Shown one piece after another: positions 49,903 through 58,568 of a DNA stretch of 64,000 nucleotides. The notes under the pieces were generated by a model, which did not search any database, had not been told where the DNA came from, and worked only from the letters and a program-made list of their open reading frames with translations. Within the stretch, counting starts at the first letter, position 1. Every line of letters starts with the position of its first letter. The stretch is from assembly GCF_028736215.1 (NCBI RefSeq), contig NZ_CP117883.1, forward strand, positions 4,898,001-4,962,000. The letters are read 5' to 3'. The translations under genes and the position numbers were made by a program. The DNA comes from Mucilaginibacter sp. KACC 22773 (GTDB lineage Bacteria; Bacteroidota; Bacteroidia; Sphingobacteriales; Sphingobacteriaceae).

Positions 49903-50364
49903 CTATTTATTCACTACTTGCATCAACTGCTCCACCAACCCCACATGCCCCACATTAATCTTTACCCTCGCTTCGTCAACAGTAAACCACCCTGCCCTAT
50001 CCACTTCGGGAAACGACTGCATTTTGCTAGTTTTTGGTGGCCATTCTATTTCAAATAAATTGCTCTTAATATTGTGGGCATCTATATCTCCTTCCACCAA
50101 ATATGCTTGTACTATTTTGCCGCTTTTTTGCTTGATGGGCTTCAGGGCAATAAATTCGCCATCGATAGATTGCCCGGTTTCTTCGTAAAACTCGCGTTTG
50201 GCAGCTGCAAGCGGGTCTTCGTCGCTCTCATATTCGCCTTTCGGGATTGACCATGCACCGTCATCCTTATTTTTCCAGAACGGACCGCCCGGATGAACCA
50301 GGAAAATCTGTAATACATCGTTAAACTTGCGGTAAAGCAGTATTCCAGCACTTTGTTTGGGCAT
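49903..50364 (-). CDS. Nudix hydrolase
   Basis: A 153-residue Nudix protein. The Nudix box is GEYESDEDPLAAAKREFYEETGQSI, matching G-x5-E-x7-R-E-U-x-E-E-x-G-U. KQSAGILLYRK and LVHPGGPFWKNKDDGAWSIPKGE precede it. This looks like the bis(5'-nucleosyl)-tetraphosphatase/dinucleoside polyphosphate group, but the substrate is not certain. Monocistronic. Confidence 0.88.
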   Translation of the reverse strand: MPKQSAGILLYRKFNDVLQIFLVHPGGPFWKNKDDGAWSIPKGEYESDEDPLAAAKREFYEETGQSIDGEFIALKPIKQKSGKIVQAYLVEGDIDAHNIKSNLFEIEWPPKTSKMQSFPEVDRAGWFTVDEARVKINVGHVGLVEQLMQVVNK

Positions 50365-50481
50365 ATTTTTTTAAGGGTTATAGCTTTCGGCTTTTTGCCT
50401 TAAGCTTTCAGCATTTATTATACAAGCGTAAAGTAATATTGTTATTTTTATATCCAACTACAACCTAAAATAATTAAACCC

Positions 50482-50979
50482 ATGGCAGACGAAAGATGGA
50501 GTAAATTTAAAATTACTGCGGATTTTGACACCGATGTACGCAGCATTTATGAGGCATGGGCCACTTCGGCCGGCCTCGAAAAATGGTTTTTACGCAAGGC
50601 CGATTTTTATGCCATTGCCGGCCGCCTGCGCGAACCCGACGAGTTTATCAAAAAAGAAGATACCTATTCCTGGTACTGGCATGGTTTTGATGATACCGCC
50701 GTAGAGAATGGACAGGTACTTGAAAACAATGGCTCCGATTTGCTGAAGTTCACTTTCTCGGGTGGTAGCATTGTTACCGTTGATATCCAAAGCAAGTATG
50801 GGTTAACCGTTCTCGAATTAACCCAGGAAAACATCCCGGAGGAAAGCGACCCGTCAAAAAACCTGTTTGTACAATGCCAGATAGGCTGGACATTTTACCT
50901 CGCCAACCTAAAATCGGTTATCGAAGGTGGCAACGACCTTCGCAATAAGCGGCTGGATGTCGCCAGCAATTTCAAATAA
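50482..50979 (+). CDS. SRPBCC/AHSA1-like domain protein
   Basis: A 165-residue START-like protein. The first 30 residues (FKITADFDTDVRSIYEAWATSAGLEKWFL) are the typical AHSA1 (activator of Hsp90 ATPase 1-like) start, and WTFYLANLKSVIEGGNDLR is the usual C-terminal helix. Such proteins bind hydrophobic ligands or act as co-chaperones. It is a stand-alone gene. Confidence 0.82.
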   Translation: MADERWSKFKITADFDTDVRSIYEAWATSAGLEKWFLRKADFYAIAGRLREPDEFIKKEDTYSWYWHGFDDTAVENGQVLENNGSDLLKFTFSGGSIVTVDIQSKYGLTVLELTQENIPEESDPSKNLFVQCQIGWTFYLANLKSVIEGGNDLRNKRLDVASNFK

Positions 50980-51030
50980 ATTCATTTTAAACTGACAAAC
51001 AAACCGCCGTATAATTATAGCTTTGTCAAT

Positions 51031-51062
51031 CAAAAAATTCCCCCTTCAGGGGGGTAGGGGGC
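51031..51062. repeat. GC-rich hairpin repeat before ribE
   Basis: TTCCCCCTTCAGGGGGG followed by TAGGGGGC, directly upstream of riboflavin synthase. Same class as the repeat at 6623-6655. It is not an FMN riboswitch: the conserved RFN element bases are missing. Confidence 0.55.
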
Positions 51063-51070
51063 TTCGCTTT

Positions 51071-51655
51071 ATGTTTACAGGCATTATAGAAACTTTAGGA
51101 AAAATAACCGATCTGAAACAGGATCAGAGTAATTTACATATCACGGTTGAATCGGCCATTGCGCACGAGTTAAAAATCGATCAGTCGGTAGCGCACAACG
51201 GCGTTTGCCTAACTGTAGTGGCCGTAGCCGACGGCCTGCATGTGGTTACCGCTATTGAAGAAACGCTGAATAAAACCAGCCTGTCGCACCTTAAAATTGG
51301 CGAACCGGTAAACCTGGAACGCTGCATGCAAATGAACGCCCGCCTGGATGGCCACATTGTACAAGGCCATGTTGACCAAACCGCCGTTTGTACCGCGTTT
51401 AAGGCGCTTGACGGCAGCTGGGAATACACCTTTGAATATGATGCCGCTAGCGGCAATGTAACTGTCGAAAAAGGCTCTATCTGCATAAATGGCATCAGCC
51501 TTACCGTGGTAAATTCACGTGCAAACAGCTTTTCGGTTGCCATTATACCCTACACTTTTGAGCACACCAACCTGCACAACGTGCGCGAAGGATCGGTAGT
51601 GAACCTGGAGTTTGATATTATAGGTAAGTACGTAGCCCGGTTGATGAATAGGTAG
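51071..51655 (+). CDS. ribE: riboflavin synthase
   Basis: A 194-residue riboflavin synthase (alpha type) that dismutates two 6,7-dimethyl-8-ribityllumazines to riboflavin. It has the two lumazine-binding repeats: MFTGIIETLGKI with VCLTVVA, and GHIVQGHVDQTA with CINGISLTVV. The start at 51071 is set by the family N-terminus MFTGII; an upstream frame would translate the hairpin repeat. Confidence 0.95.
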   Translation: MFTGIIETLGKITDLKQDQSNLHITVESAIAHELKIDQSVAHNGVCLTVVAVADGLHVVTAIEETLNKTSLSHLKIGEPVNLERCMQMNARLDGHIVQGHVDQTAVCTAFKALDGSWEYTFEYDAASGNVTVEKGSICINGISLTVVNSRANSFSVAIIPYTFEHTNLHNVREGSVVNLEFDIIGKYVARLMNR

Positions 51656-51675
51656 TAGATACGCGCTTTTTTTTT

Positions 51676-51814
51676 ATTCCCTCCCGACGGGAGGGGTGCG
51701 GCCGGCAATGAGCGCAAAGGCAGGGAGGGGTTTTGCAGAGCGACGAATTGCAAAGTTGCTTGAACGACTGATTTAACCCCTACCTCCCCTTCCCCAAGGA
51801 AGGAATCGCACAAT
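51676..51814 (-). repeat. composite double-hairpin element, copy B (139 bp)
   Basis: Read on the minus strand it contains ATTGTGCGATTCCTTCC, hairpin CCTTCCTTGGGGAAGG, GGTAGGGGTT, a variable spacer, AACCCCTCCCTGCCTTTGC, CGCACCCCTCCCG and GGGAGGGAAT, in the same order as copy A at 24333-24474. The spacers differ, the conserved blocks are nearly identical. Confidence 0.75.
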
Positions 51815-51852
51815 TTCCCTGCTCTTTTTGCTGAAGGATATTAAGCAAACCC

Positions 51853-52998
51853 CTACCGCGATAGCTCTGTAACCCTCGCCATGGCATAGCTTACATACTT
51901 TTGCTGTTTTACGGTTGGTTTACTGGTCATGAATCTTTTGTAGTACTTAACGGCCATTTTTTTGTTTTTGAGCGATCCATCGTACATCGTAGCCATCAGG
52001 TAATAAATTATCGGCTTCTCATCAAATTGAAGGGCTTTTTCATAGGCCGCTATAGCCGCTTTGTATTTTTTTCGCACGTCATAGCTGTCGGCCATTTCGG
52101 TATAATAATCGCTAATATTGGGGGATATTCCTGCTTCAATAGCCTTGCCCAGGTTTTCAATCGCCATAGGCTGATCTTTGAGTTCTTTATAAGCCAGCGC
52201 GGCAATATAGTAGCTGGTTTCGGATTGGCTTACTTCCGGGATCCGTTTAAAAGCATCAATACTGCATTCATATTGCTTCAGGTTGTAATAGGCCGATTCC
52301 AGTTTAGTTAATACCAAACCATTATCGGCCCCGGCCGCTATCAGTTTCAGACAGGTGTTTTTTACTACATCATATTTCTTTTCGGCGTATGAAAGTTTTA
52401 GCAGGCTTTGCAACAGCACAATGTTTTCGGGGTCCTGGCTTATGGCCCCGTCCAGTACCTTTTCGGCCTGCGTGTTAAGCTTTAGGTTCACGTACATATC
52501 GCTTAAGTCCGATGTCACATCCGCATCGGCCGGATTTAGCTTATTGGCTTTTTGCAGGTACATGGTCATCTTATCCAGGTCGTTTTTATCCTGGCTAATT
52601 TTTGCCAGCTGTTTAAAAACATAAAAATTGGTCGAATCTTTTTGAGCTAATACCTGGTAGTACATTAATGCCTTAACATGATTGCCCCGCCTTAAATTGA
52701 TAGAACCCAGGCTATAAAGCACCGCCTTACTGGTAGAATCTATCACATACATGCGTTGGTAATACCCCTCGGCATCGGGCAGCTTGCCGGCCATTTGCGA
52801 TGTGTAGGCCAGTTTGCCCAGTATTTTTATATCGGTTACAGGCTCCGGATAAGTTTGCTTTAACAGGTCGGCAGCCTCGGCAAACCGCTGGCTTTGGTAG
52901 TAATCTAACAGCAAAGCATCACTTGCGACGGTGTTTTGCTGGGCAATTGCAGGTTTAATTAAGCACGCTAAAAACAGGCAGATTATTATATTCTTCAT
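51853..52998 (-). CDS. exported TPR-repeat protein
   Basis: A 381-residue protein with a signal peptide (MKNIIICLFLACLIKPAIAQ) and about eight tetratricopeptide-like repeats, for example YSLGSINLRRGNHVKALMYYQVL and MYLQKANKLNPADADVTSDLSDMY. The periplasmic location suggests a scaffold role in envelope processes. No neighbours in an operon. The partner is unknown. Confidence 0.85.
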   Translation of the reverse strand: MKNIIICLFLACLIKPAIAQQNTVASDALLLDYYQSQRFAEAADLLKQTYPEPVTDIKILGKLAYTSQMAGKLPDAEGYYQRMYVIDSTSKAVLYSLGSINLRRGNHVKALMYYQVLAQKDSTNFYVFKQLAKISQDKNDLDKMTMYLQKANKLNPADADVTSDLSDMYVNLKLNTQAEKVLDGAISQDPENIVLLQSLLKLSYAEKKYDVVKNTCLKLIAAGADNGLVLTKLESAYYNLKQYECSIDAFKRIPEVSQSETSYYIAALAYKELKDQPMAIENLGKAIEAGISPNISDYYTEMADSYDVRKKYKAAIAAYEKALQFDEKPIIYYLMATMYDGSLKNKKMAVKYYKRFMTSKPTVKQQKYVSYAMARVTELSR

Positions 52999-53116
52999 AT
53001 CAACTAATACATTAGTTATTTTAAACTAAATTATTAGTTATATATCAAATATCCAAATGGTAAACAATTTTTGTTATTTGAGGTTGAGTAGATATAACAA
53101 TTAAAAAACACAACTT

Positions 53117-53407
53117 ATGGATAAGCTAAAGAAATTCGGACTGATGGAGAAAATTGTCCATGAACTGGAAGATTTAAAAAACAGCCAGCAGGCAATCATC
53201 ACCAAACTGGCTAAAATAGAAGTAGATAACATTGACCTTGGCGATAAACGCCTGGAAAAAGATTTGCCCGACATGCACCAGCGTGTTGCCGATAACCTGG
53301 ACACTATTGCCAGCATCCTGCAAGACTTTGCCAGCCAAACCGAAAGCTACAGCGATAAAAATAACATTACCGCGCTAAGAGAGCAGGAAGCCATTGGCAA
53401 ATTGTAA
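53117..53407 (+). CDS. small helical hypothetical protein
   Basis: A 96-residue, highly charged helical protein (MDKLKKFGLMEKIVHELEDLKNSQQAI, then IEVDNIDLGDKRLEKDL) with heptad-like spacing suggesting a coiled coil. No signal or known motif. The gene has its own strong terminator, which supports it being real. The ATG at 53117 follows a short AACTT leader. Confidence 0.65.
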   Translation: MDKLKKFGLMEKIVHELEDLKNSQQAIITKLAKIEVDNIDLGDKRLEKDLPDMHQRVADNLDTIASILQDFASQTESYSDKNNITALREQEAIGKL

Positions 53408-53424
53408 AAATTTGTTATTACATA

Positions 53425-53453
53425 AAAAAGCGCCTTGAACTGAGGCGCTTTTT
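53425..53453. terminator. terminator after small helical protein gene
   Basis: Perfect stem AAAAAGCGCCT / AGGCGCTTTTT with a 7-base loop, 18 bp past the stop. A and T tracts make it usable in both directions; the gene on the other strand ends 40 bp away. Confidence 0.9.
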
Positions 53454-53491
53454 CCGTAATCATTTCTTTGATCCAAACAGACGCTCGCTAT

Positions 53492-54169
53492 TTATTTCCC
53501 AGCTGCCTTTTCAGCTTCTTTCCTCCTGTTACGGTTATATTTATTTATTGCCTTTACATAATTTTTTCGCTGGATATTTTCCAATGCATCAATATCATTT
53601 CCCACCATCTGTTTTAAGTTCTCCTCGGTGCATTTTACAATGGGGCCATCATCGTGCAATTGGATTCCAACTATCGTTCCTTCGTCAAAATACCGATCAG
53701 TTTCGAAACTTAAACACGCGTATACATTAATACTGCCCGATAAAACCTTAAACATCCAGCAACTATCTTTAGCTATTCCTTTATAGAATTTTTCGCGCGG
53801 AGTATTTACAGGCGCCCTCAAATCAACTATCAGGGGACTACTACGTTCGATACTTATTGTTTGATTGGGATATATCCGTTGGTTTCGGTTTGTATCACCT
53901 TTTGGCAGACTCTTATCTACATATAACAAATAATTTTTATGCGTGCTTTTATCCATTAATATGGTTGAGGTTACTTCTTTCCGGCTGCTATCCGCCATTG
54001 TTACAAAAAACTTATATTTAAGGTTGCCATCTGAATGCATCCTGGCCATCATACTCATTTGCATCTGCATGCTCATCCCCATTTGCCACTGCATAGTAAT
54101 CTGGGCCGAAGATATTTTCCCCGCCAAAACAATTAAAAGGATCAGAAGATATTTACAAAATGGCTTCAT
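53492..54169 (-). CDS. secreted hypothetical protein, Met/Gln-rich N-terminus
   Basis: A 225-residue exported protein (signal peptide to about residue 22, KISSAQ). The mature N-terminus is unusually rich in Met and Gln (MQWQMGMSMQMQMSMMARMH), a pattern sometimes seen in copper-binding proteins. The rest is beta-rich with a basic C-terminus (NRNRRKEAEKAAGK). I do not recognise the family. Confidence 0.65.
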   Translation of the reverse strand: MKPFCKYLLILLIVLAGKISSAQITMQWQMGMSMQMQMSMMARMHSDGNLKYKFFVTMADSSRKEVTSTILMDKSTHKNYLLYVDKSLPKGDTNRNQRIYPNQTISIERSSPLIVDLRAPVNTPREKFYKGIAKDSCWMFKVLSGSINVYACLSFETDRYFDEGTIVGIQLHDDGPIVKCTEENLKQMVGNDIDALENIQRKNYVKAINKYNRNRRKEAEKAAGK

Positions 54170-54488
54170 TATGATTATTTAGGTAGGCTAATATATCATT
54201 TGAAAAGCATATAAAGCATACCCTATATATAAAAATCAAGAAAATGGTAATGTTTTAACAGTAAGGGCGATGCCTTCGGCCCGGGCTAACCGCTCATACT
54301 GCACAGGCCTTATTCACAGGCCGGTATCCGCTTTTATCCCTATCGCAAATATCAGAATCAGAATTTACAGAATTTTAGAATGGGCAGAATGCCTGGTAAT
54401 TTCAGCTGAAAGCTGAAACCATGGTTCACCACGAGGTAAAACCTCGCGGCAGCTAACTCACCACTCACCACTCACTACTCACCACTCA
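54170..54488. other. intergenic region with small hairpins and CACTCAC tandem words
   Basis: About 319 bp. Hairpins TTTCAGC-TGAAA-GCTGAAA (near 54397) and CGAGGT-AAA-ACCTCG (near 54431) are seen, as is a run of ACTCACC/ACTCACT words at 54454-54488 reaching the stop codon of the next gene. AATCAGAATTTACAGAATT (near 54354) matches the complement of 58540-58565. Confidence 0.5.
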
Positions 54489-55502
54489 CTACTGATACTG
54501 TATATAAACAGGGCTCGGTTTCAGTGCCAAAACCTCTTTAGGTGTTAGCATTCGTTTAGGGCCGTTTTTGATATCGTTTTTATAAAACAGCTTGAAGCCG
54601 GTAAATTGTACAGGCTCGGCAGCAATAAAATATTTGTAGGTTCCTTTTTTAAGGTCGGGACCGCCCCAGCCGTCCATATCCATCACCAACTGAACTTCGC
54701 TGCTTAGTTTGATGTCTTTGTAATTGGTTACCATGCGTTTGGTAAAGCGGTGTATGATAAAAATTTTAGGCGGCAGGTTGTTTTTATTTACCAGCCCGGC
54801 AAGGTATTTGGATACATAGTTAATATCGTCGGCATCAAATGTGCCAATGCGCTTGCCGGGCACACTCCCCTCTTTCATACTAAACTCCGGATCGATGCCT
54901 AAATGTACATTGGGCATCAGCAAATATTTTTCAAGTTTGGGAATCTCGGTTTGTACGGTGCTGAAACCAACCTGCAGATCAAGAAAAACAAGGGCGTTCA
55001 TGGTTTTTGCCATGGCTATTACTTTATCTATCTGGCTAAAAGGCATTCGCAGGTTATGCAAGCCATTACGGCCGGCATCGGCCTGGGCAGTTACGCAAAT
55101 GTAATGCAGGGCGGGTATTACGGGGGTAAGGGTATCGGCCTTTTCCCAAACCTTGCACTCGGCCTTTAGTTTATCCATCATAACTTTAGGCTCGTACTCG
55201 CCTAAAACACCCATATTTTTGGAGTACATATTGCCGTAATAAGCTACTACCCTATTAAAAGGCAAAATAGCGCCAGGCAATGGCAATGGTGCGTTTTTTA
55301 CAGGCCAGCGCCCCGTTTTGTCGCCATTGGCCATCCGCTTCATCAATGAATCGTAACGTGCGGTATCAAGTGCGGCAATATTTTTTATGGTGTCTTTTGT
55401 GTTCCGGATTATAAAACCGGCGGCATAAACTTTATTAAATGAACCTTGTAAAAAAACAGCCGCCAGGGCCAAAAATGTAAGTACTGCTGTAATTCTTCTC
55501 AT
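54489..55502 (-). CDS. exported hypothetical protein, TIM-barrel-like
   Basis: A 337-residue protein with a leader to about residue 27 (VYAAG). The core alternates predicted strands and helices like a glycosidase-type barrel: VVAYYGNMYSKNMGVL, IPALHYICVTAQAD, ALVFLDLQVGF, VHLGIDPEF, IFIIHRFTKRMV and LVMDMDGWGGPDL. Acidic residues at strand ends (D in FLDLQV, D/E in IDPEF, D in MDMDGWGG) resemble catalytic acids. The exact family is not identified. Located next to an HscA-like gene without obvious link. Confidence 0.65.
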   Translation of the reverse strand: MRRITAVLTFLALAAVFLQGSFNKVYAAGFIIRNTKDTIKNIAALDTARYDSLMKRMANGDKTGRWPVKNAPLPLPGAILPFNRVVAYYGNMYSKNMGVLGEYEPKVMMDKLKAECKVWEKADTLTPVIPALHYICVTAQADAGRNGLHNLRMPFSQIDKVIAMAKTMNALVFLDLQVGFSTVQTEIPKLEKYLLMPNVHLGIDPEFSMKEGSVPGKRIGTFDADDINYVSKYLAGLVNKNNLPPKIFIIHRFTKRMVTNYKDIKLSSEVQLVMDMDGWGGPDLKKGTYKYFIAAEPVQFTGFKLFYKNDIKNGPKRMLTPKEVLALKPSPVYIQYQ

Positions 55503-55524
55503 CTATAAAGTGTCGTTCTGTATA

Positions 55525-57381
55525 TTATTCAATACTCTTGCCACGCATCGCAGTGCTAATTGCCTGATCCATCAGACGTTCGGCAAATGGCCGGGTAAAC
55601 TCATTTACTTCGTCTATACTTTTCAAAATGAGGTCTTTATCTCCGGTAGCAATGGCATTTTTCAAAGCGGTTATATAACTGATTGTTTGTTCAGTTTCCT
55701 CTGCCGATACATAGCTGCCGTTCTTTTGCAAAAACCGCTCCACGGTGTAAACCATCTGTTCGCCTTCGGTACGGGCTTCTATCAGCATACGCTCGGCCAC
55801 ATCTTCTTTGGCGTGGGTAATGCTATCCATCAGCATTTGCTCTACCTGTTCGTCGGTAATGCCGTAGGTGGGTTTTACCTCTACTTCCTGTTTAACCCCG
55901 CTGCGCAATTCAATAGCCTGTATCGTCAGGATGCCATCGGCATTCAGCAGAAAGTTGATATCTACTTTTGGGAAACCGGCGGGCATACTTGGGATGCCTT
56001 TCAGGTTAAACTCGGCCAGCTTGCGATTTTCTTTGATCAGGTCGCGCTCGCCCTGGTAAACGGCAATTTTCATATTCACCTGCCCGTCTATCGATGTGGT
56101 GTATTGCCGGCCGCCTTTGGTAGGCACCTTGCTGTTGCGGGGGATAATTACATCCATCAAACCGCCCATTGTTTCGATACCGAGGGATAATGGGGTAACA
56201 TCAAGCAATAAAATATCTTTACGGTTACCGGCCAGTATATCGGCCTGTATGGCCGCGCCTAATGCAACCACCTCATCGGGGTTAACATCATCATGTACAG
56301 GGCGGTTAAAAAACTCCGCCACCATTTTTTTAACCAACGCCGTACGGGTTGATCCGCCTACCATGATCACTTCATCAATTTCTGCTATGGTCAGTTTGGC
56401 ATCTTTAAGCGCGTTTTGGCAACTGGTAATGGTTTGCTGTACTTTGGGCATAATCAGTTCCTCAAACGTGTTCCTATCCAGCGTACACCATATTTCGCCT
56501 ATTTTTTCGTTAAACAGGCTTTGATGAGCAAATGCTTTCTTGGCTTCCTCTGCTTTAAGGCGCAATTGCTGGGCAAGCTCATTATTGGCTATTATTTCGG
56601 CTTTATCCAGATTGTTTTTTTCAATCCAGTAATCAACAATAATGCGGTCAAAATCGTCGCCGCCTAAAAAGGTATCGCCGTTGGTAGCCAATACCTCAAA
56701 AATCCCGTTTTGGATTTGCAGTATCGATACATCAAACGTACCGCCGCCCAGGTCATACACGGCTATGGTCTTTACTTCTTCAGGGTCAAGGCCAATCCCG
56801 TAAGCTAAACTTGCTGCCGTTGGCTCGTTTACAATGCGTAAAACATCCAGCCCGGCCAGTTTACCTGCATCGCGGGTGGCCTGGCGCTGCGAATCGTTAA
56901 AATAAGCGGGTACTGTTATTACCGCACGGTTAACCGGGGTTTTAAGGGCATGTTCGGCACGGGCTTTCAACTCTTTTAGTATCAGGGCCGATAGTTCAAT
57001 AGGCGTATAAAATTTATCGCCAACCTTTATTTTAACCAGGCTCTCGGTATCATCATCAATAACCTTGTACGAGAAAAAATCTTTATAATTTTCGATATCA
57101 TGATAGCTGCGCCCCAATAAGCGTTTTACCGAAAAAACGGTATTTTGCGGGTCGGTTATCAAATATTCTTTAGCCTCATTACCTACCAAAACATCTCCCG
57201 TGGAGCCAAAATGGACAACTGAGGGTACCAAAACGCCTTTACCCGTATCATTTATAACATGCGGTTGCTTATCGGGATTAATAAAAGCCACCAGCGAATT
57301 GGTAGTACCCAGATCGATACCCACTATGATATCCTCTTTTTGCAGCGAGCCTGTTGCCAGGTTGATAGAAACTTTAGCCAT
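55525..57381 (-). CDS. hscA: Hsp70 family chaperone, HscA-like
   Basis: A 618-residue Hsp70. ATPase domain: VGIDLGTTNSLVAF, PAYFNDSQRQATRDAGKLAG, VYDLGGGTFDVSIL and VGGSTRT. Substrate-binding domain: LLDVTPLSLGIETMGG then IPRNSKVPT. The start MAKVSINLATGSLQKEDIIVG and the length match Fe-S cluster assembly chaperone HscA better than DnaK. No isc genes are adjacent, so assignment rests on sequence only. Confidence 0.8.
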   Translation of the reverse strand: MAKVSINLATGSLQKEDIIVGIDLGTTNSLVAFINPDKQPHVINDTGKGVLVPSVVHFGSTGDVLVGNEAKEYLITDPQNTVFSVKRLLGRSYHDIENYKDFFSYKVIDDDTESLVKIKVGDKFYTPIELSALILKELKARAEHALKTPVNRAVITVPAYFNDSQRQATRDAGKLAGLDVLRIVNEPTAASLAYGIGLDPEEVKTIAVYDLGGGTFDVSILQIQNGIFEVLATNGDTFLGGDDFDRIIVDYWIEKNNLDKAEIIANNELAQQLRLKAEEAKKAFAHQSLFNEKIGEIWCTLDRNTFEELIMPKVQQTITSCQNALKDAKLTIAEIDEVIMVGGSTRTALVKKMVAEFFNRPVHDDVNPDEVVALGAAIQADILAGNRKDILLLDVTPLSLGIETMGGLMDVIIPRNSKVPTKGGRQYTTSIDGQVNMKIAVYQGERDLIKENRKLAEFNLKGIPSMPAGFPKVDINFLLNADGILTIQAIELRSGVKQEVEVKPTYGITDEQVEQMLMDSITHAKEDVAERMLIEARTEGEQMVYTVERFLQKNGSYVSAEETEQTISYITALKNAIATGDKDLILKSIDEVNEFTRPFAERLMDQAISTAMRGKSIE

Positions 57382-57734
57382 TACTTTTACTTAACAAACC
57401 GCAAATGTACTCAGTTTTGGCAGATGCTGTGTCTTTTCAATCTCTAATTATCAAAATCAGGCAAACAGACCTCCCGAACCTCAATTAGCCGGGTATTATT
57501 TCTCATAAATACCTATTTCGGGGTATTTCATAAACCTTATATATAAGTTATGTTTGTTCAACAAAACCTGTTGTAAACTATAAACGCTGAGTAATTAGAA
57601 AATATACGACCTTATCACATCATTTTCTGGGGGGGAAATAGTTATAGTGAGGAAGCCCGTTGAAGTAATTCATCGGGCTTATTTGTTGAACACGATTTAT
57701 GGATTTTATAGGATTAACAGGATTTGAGCCACTG
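57382..57734. other. intergenic region, no gene seen
   Basis: 353 bp between hscA and the frameshifted orphan gene. A hairpin AAGCCCG / CGGGCTT (57653-57659 with 57674-57680) is present and could terminate the orphan. A G7 run lies at 57630-57636. No coding frame of note. Confidence 0.4.
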
Positions 57735-58138
57735 TCATCCAAACAAGGATGCCAGCCAATATTTTTTTTTAATAGAAATCAAAATATTAACTACATTGTC
57801 TACATGCTTTCGATCTGGAGCTATTGAACAAATAAATGTAGCAAAGATGAAATTCTGCCCATCGGATATATGCCCGATTGAAGCGTAAGGAAATTGGGGA
57901 TTAGAAAATTGTGCATAGTCAAAGATACCGTAACCACATTTTCCGGATATTTCGTTTTGTAATTCTCCAAAATCATTTTTTACTCCCATATTCTTTGACA
58001 GCTCAATTAAATTTGCAACACCCCTGAATTATCAATTGTATCATCGATAAAGGTTGGAGGGCCGTTAGGATTGTCTTCAGATATATCATTCCAGTTATCG
58101 GGTAACTTAATTTCCAGGTTTTTCAATCGCTTATCCAT
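57735..58138 (-). pseudogene. frameshifted orphan gene
   Basis: From an ATG at 58138 the minus strand encodes MDKRLKNLEIKLPDNWNDI...DNSGVLQI and stops. One base shift at the G4 run (58021-58024) continues in another frame as GVANLIELSKNMGVKNDFGELQNEISGKCGYG and on to 57735. With a fifth G the two parts would make one protein of about 134 residues. This suggests a real single-base loss or a sequencing error. The family is not recognised; its small size, acidic nature and solitary location recall immunity-like proteins, which is only a guess. Confidence 0.6.
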
Positions 58139-58568
58139 TAGTTAAATTTAATTAAAAATCCAATATCAGTGAATACACTCTAATTGACTTTCATTTTTTG
58201 CATACTAAATCAAAAATATTGAAGGATGGATTATAGAACCAAATTTTGCCATTAGCTTCAGATCAGGCAGAAAAAGGTTCGAAATTTGTACAGGCAGAGC
58301 GACTAAAGCGATATCAATCAGTATCAAAACCCTGTAAATCAGTAAAATTATCGATTTTTTGCTTTCAGAGCCCTCTCCCTAAAAATACTGAAATCCCACT
58401 GATCCGATTTTACATTACAAAGAATACTTTTTTATCCCCCAACAAAAATTCTGCGTGATTCGTTTTTTGTCTATCTGAATCAAAATTTTTAGAATTTAAG
58501 AATGTCCAGAATTTACCATGGCAGCTTTTATCCTGTTAATTCTCTAATTCTGTAAATTCTGATTCAGA
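58139..58568. other. intergenic region, no supported gene
   Basis: 430 bp. A short plus-strand frame at 58246-58458 has no family features. The right end carries AATTCTGTAAATTCTGATTCAGA words whose complement appears near 54354. The words end at the stop codon of the dihydroorotase gene. Confidence 0.4.

Noticed and set aside
50980..51070. Possible FMN riboswitch before ribE
   Set aside because: The hairpin there is a GC-rich intergenic repeat; the conserved RFN bases and five-helix layout are missing.
55510..56190. Plus-strand frame of 226 codons opposite hscA
   Set aside because: Antisense shadow of a well-conserved Hsp70; composition is unlike a natural protein.
57630..57636. G7 run as a phase-variation tract
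   Set aside because: It is not within a gene or a recognised promoter.
58246..58458. Short plus-strand frame in the gap before dihydroorotase
   Set aside because: Non-ATG start, no family signal, lies in repeat-containing intergenic DNA.
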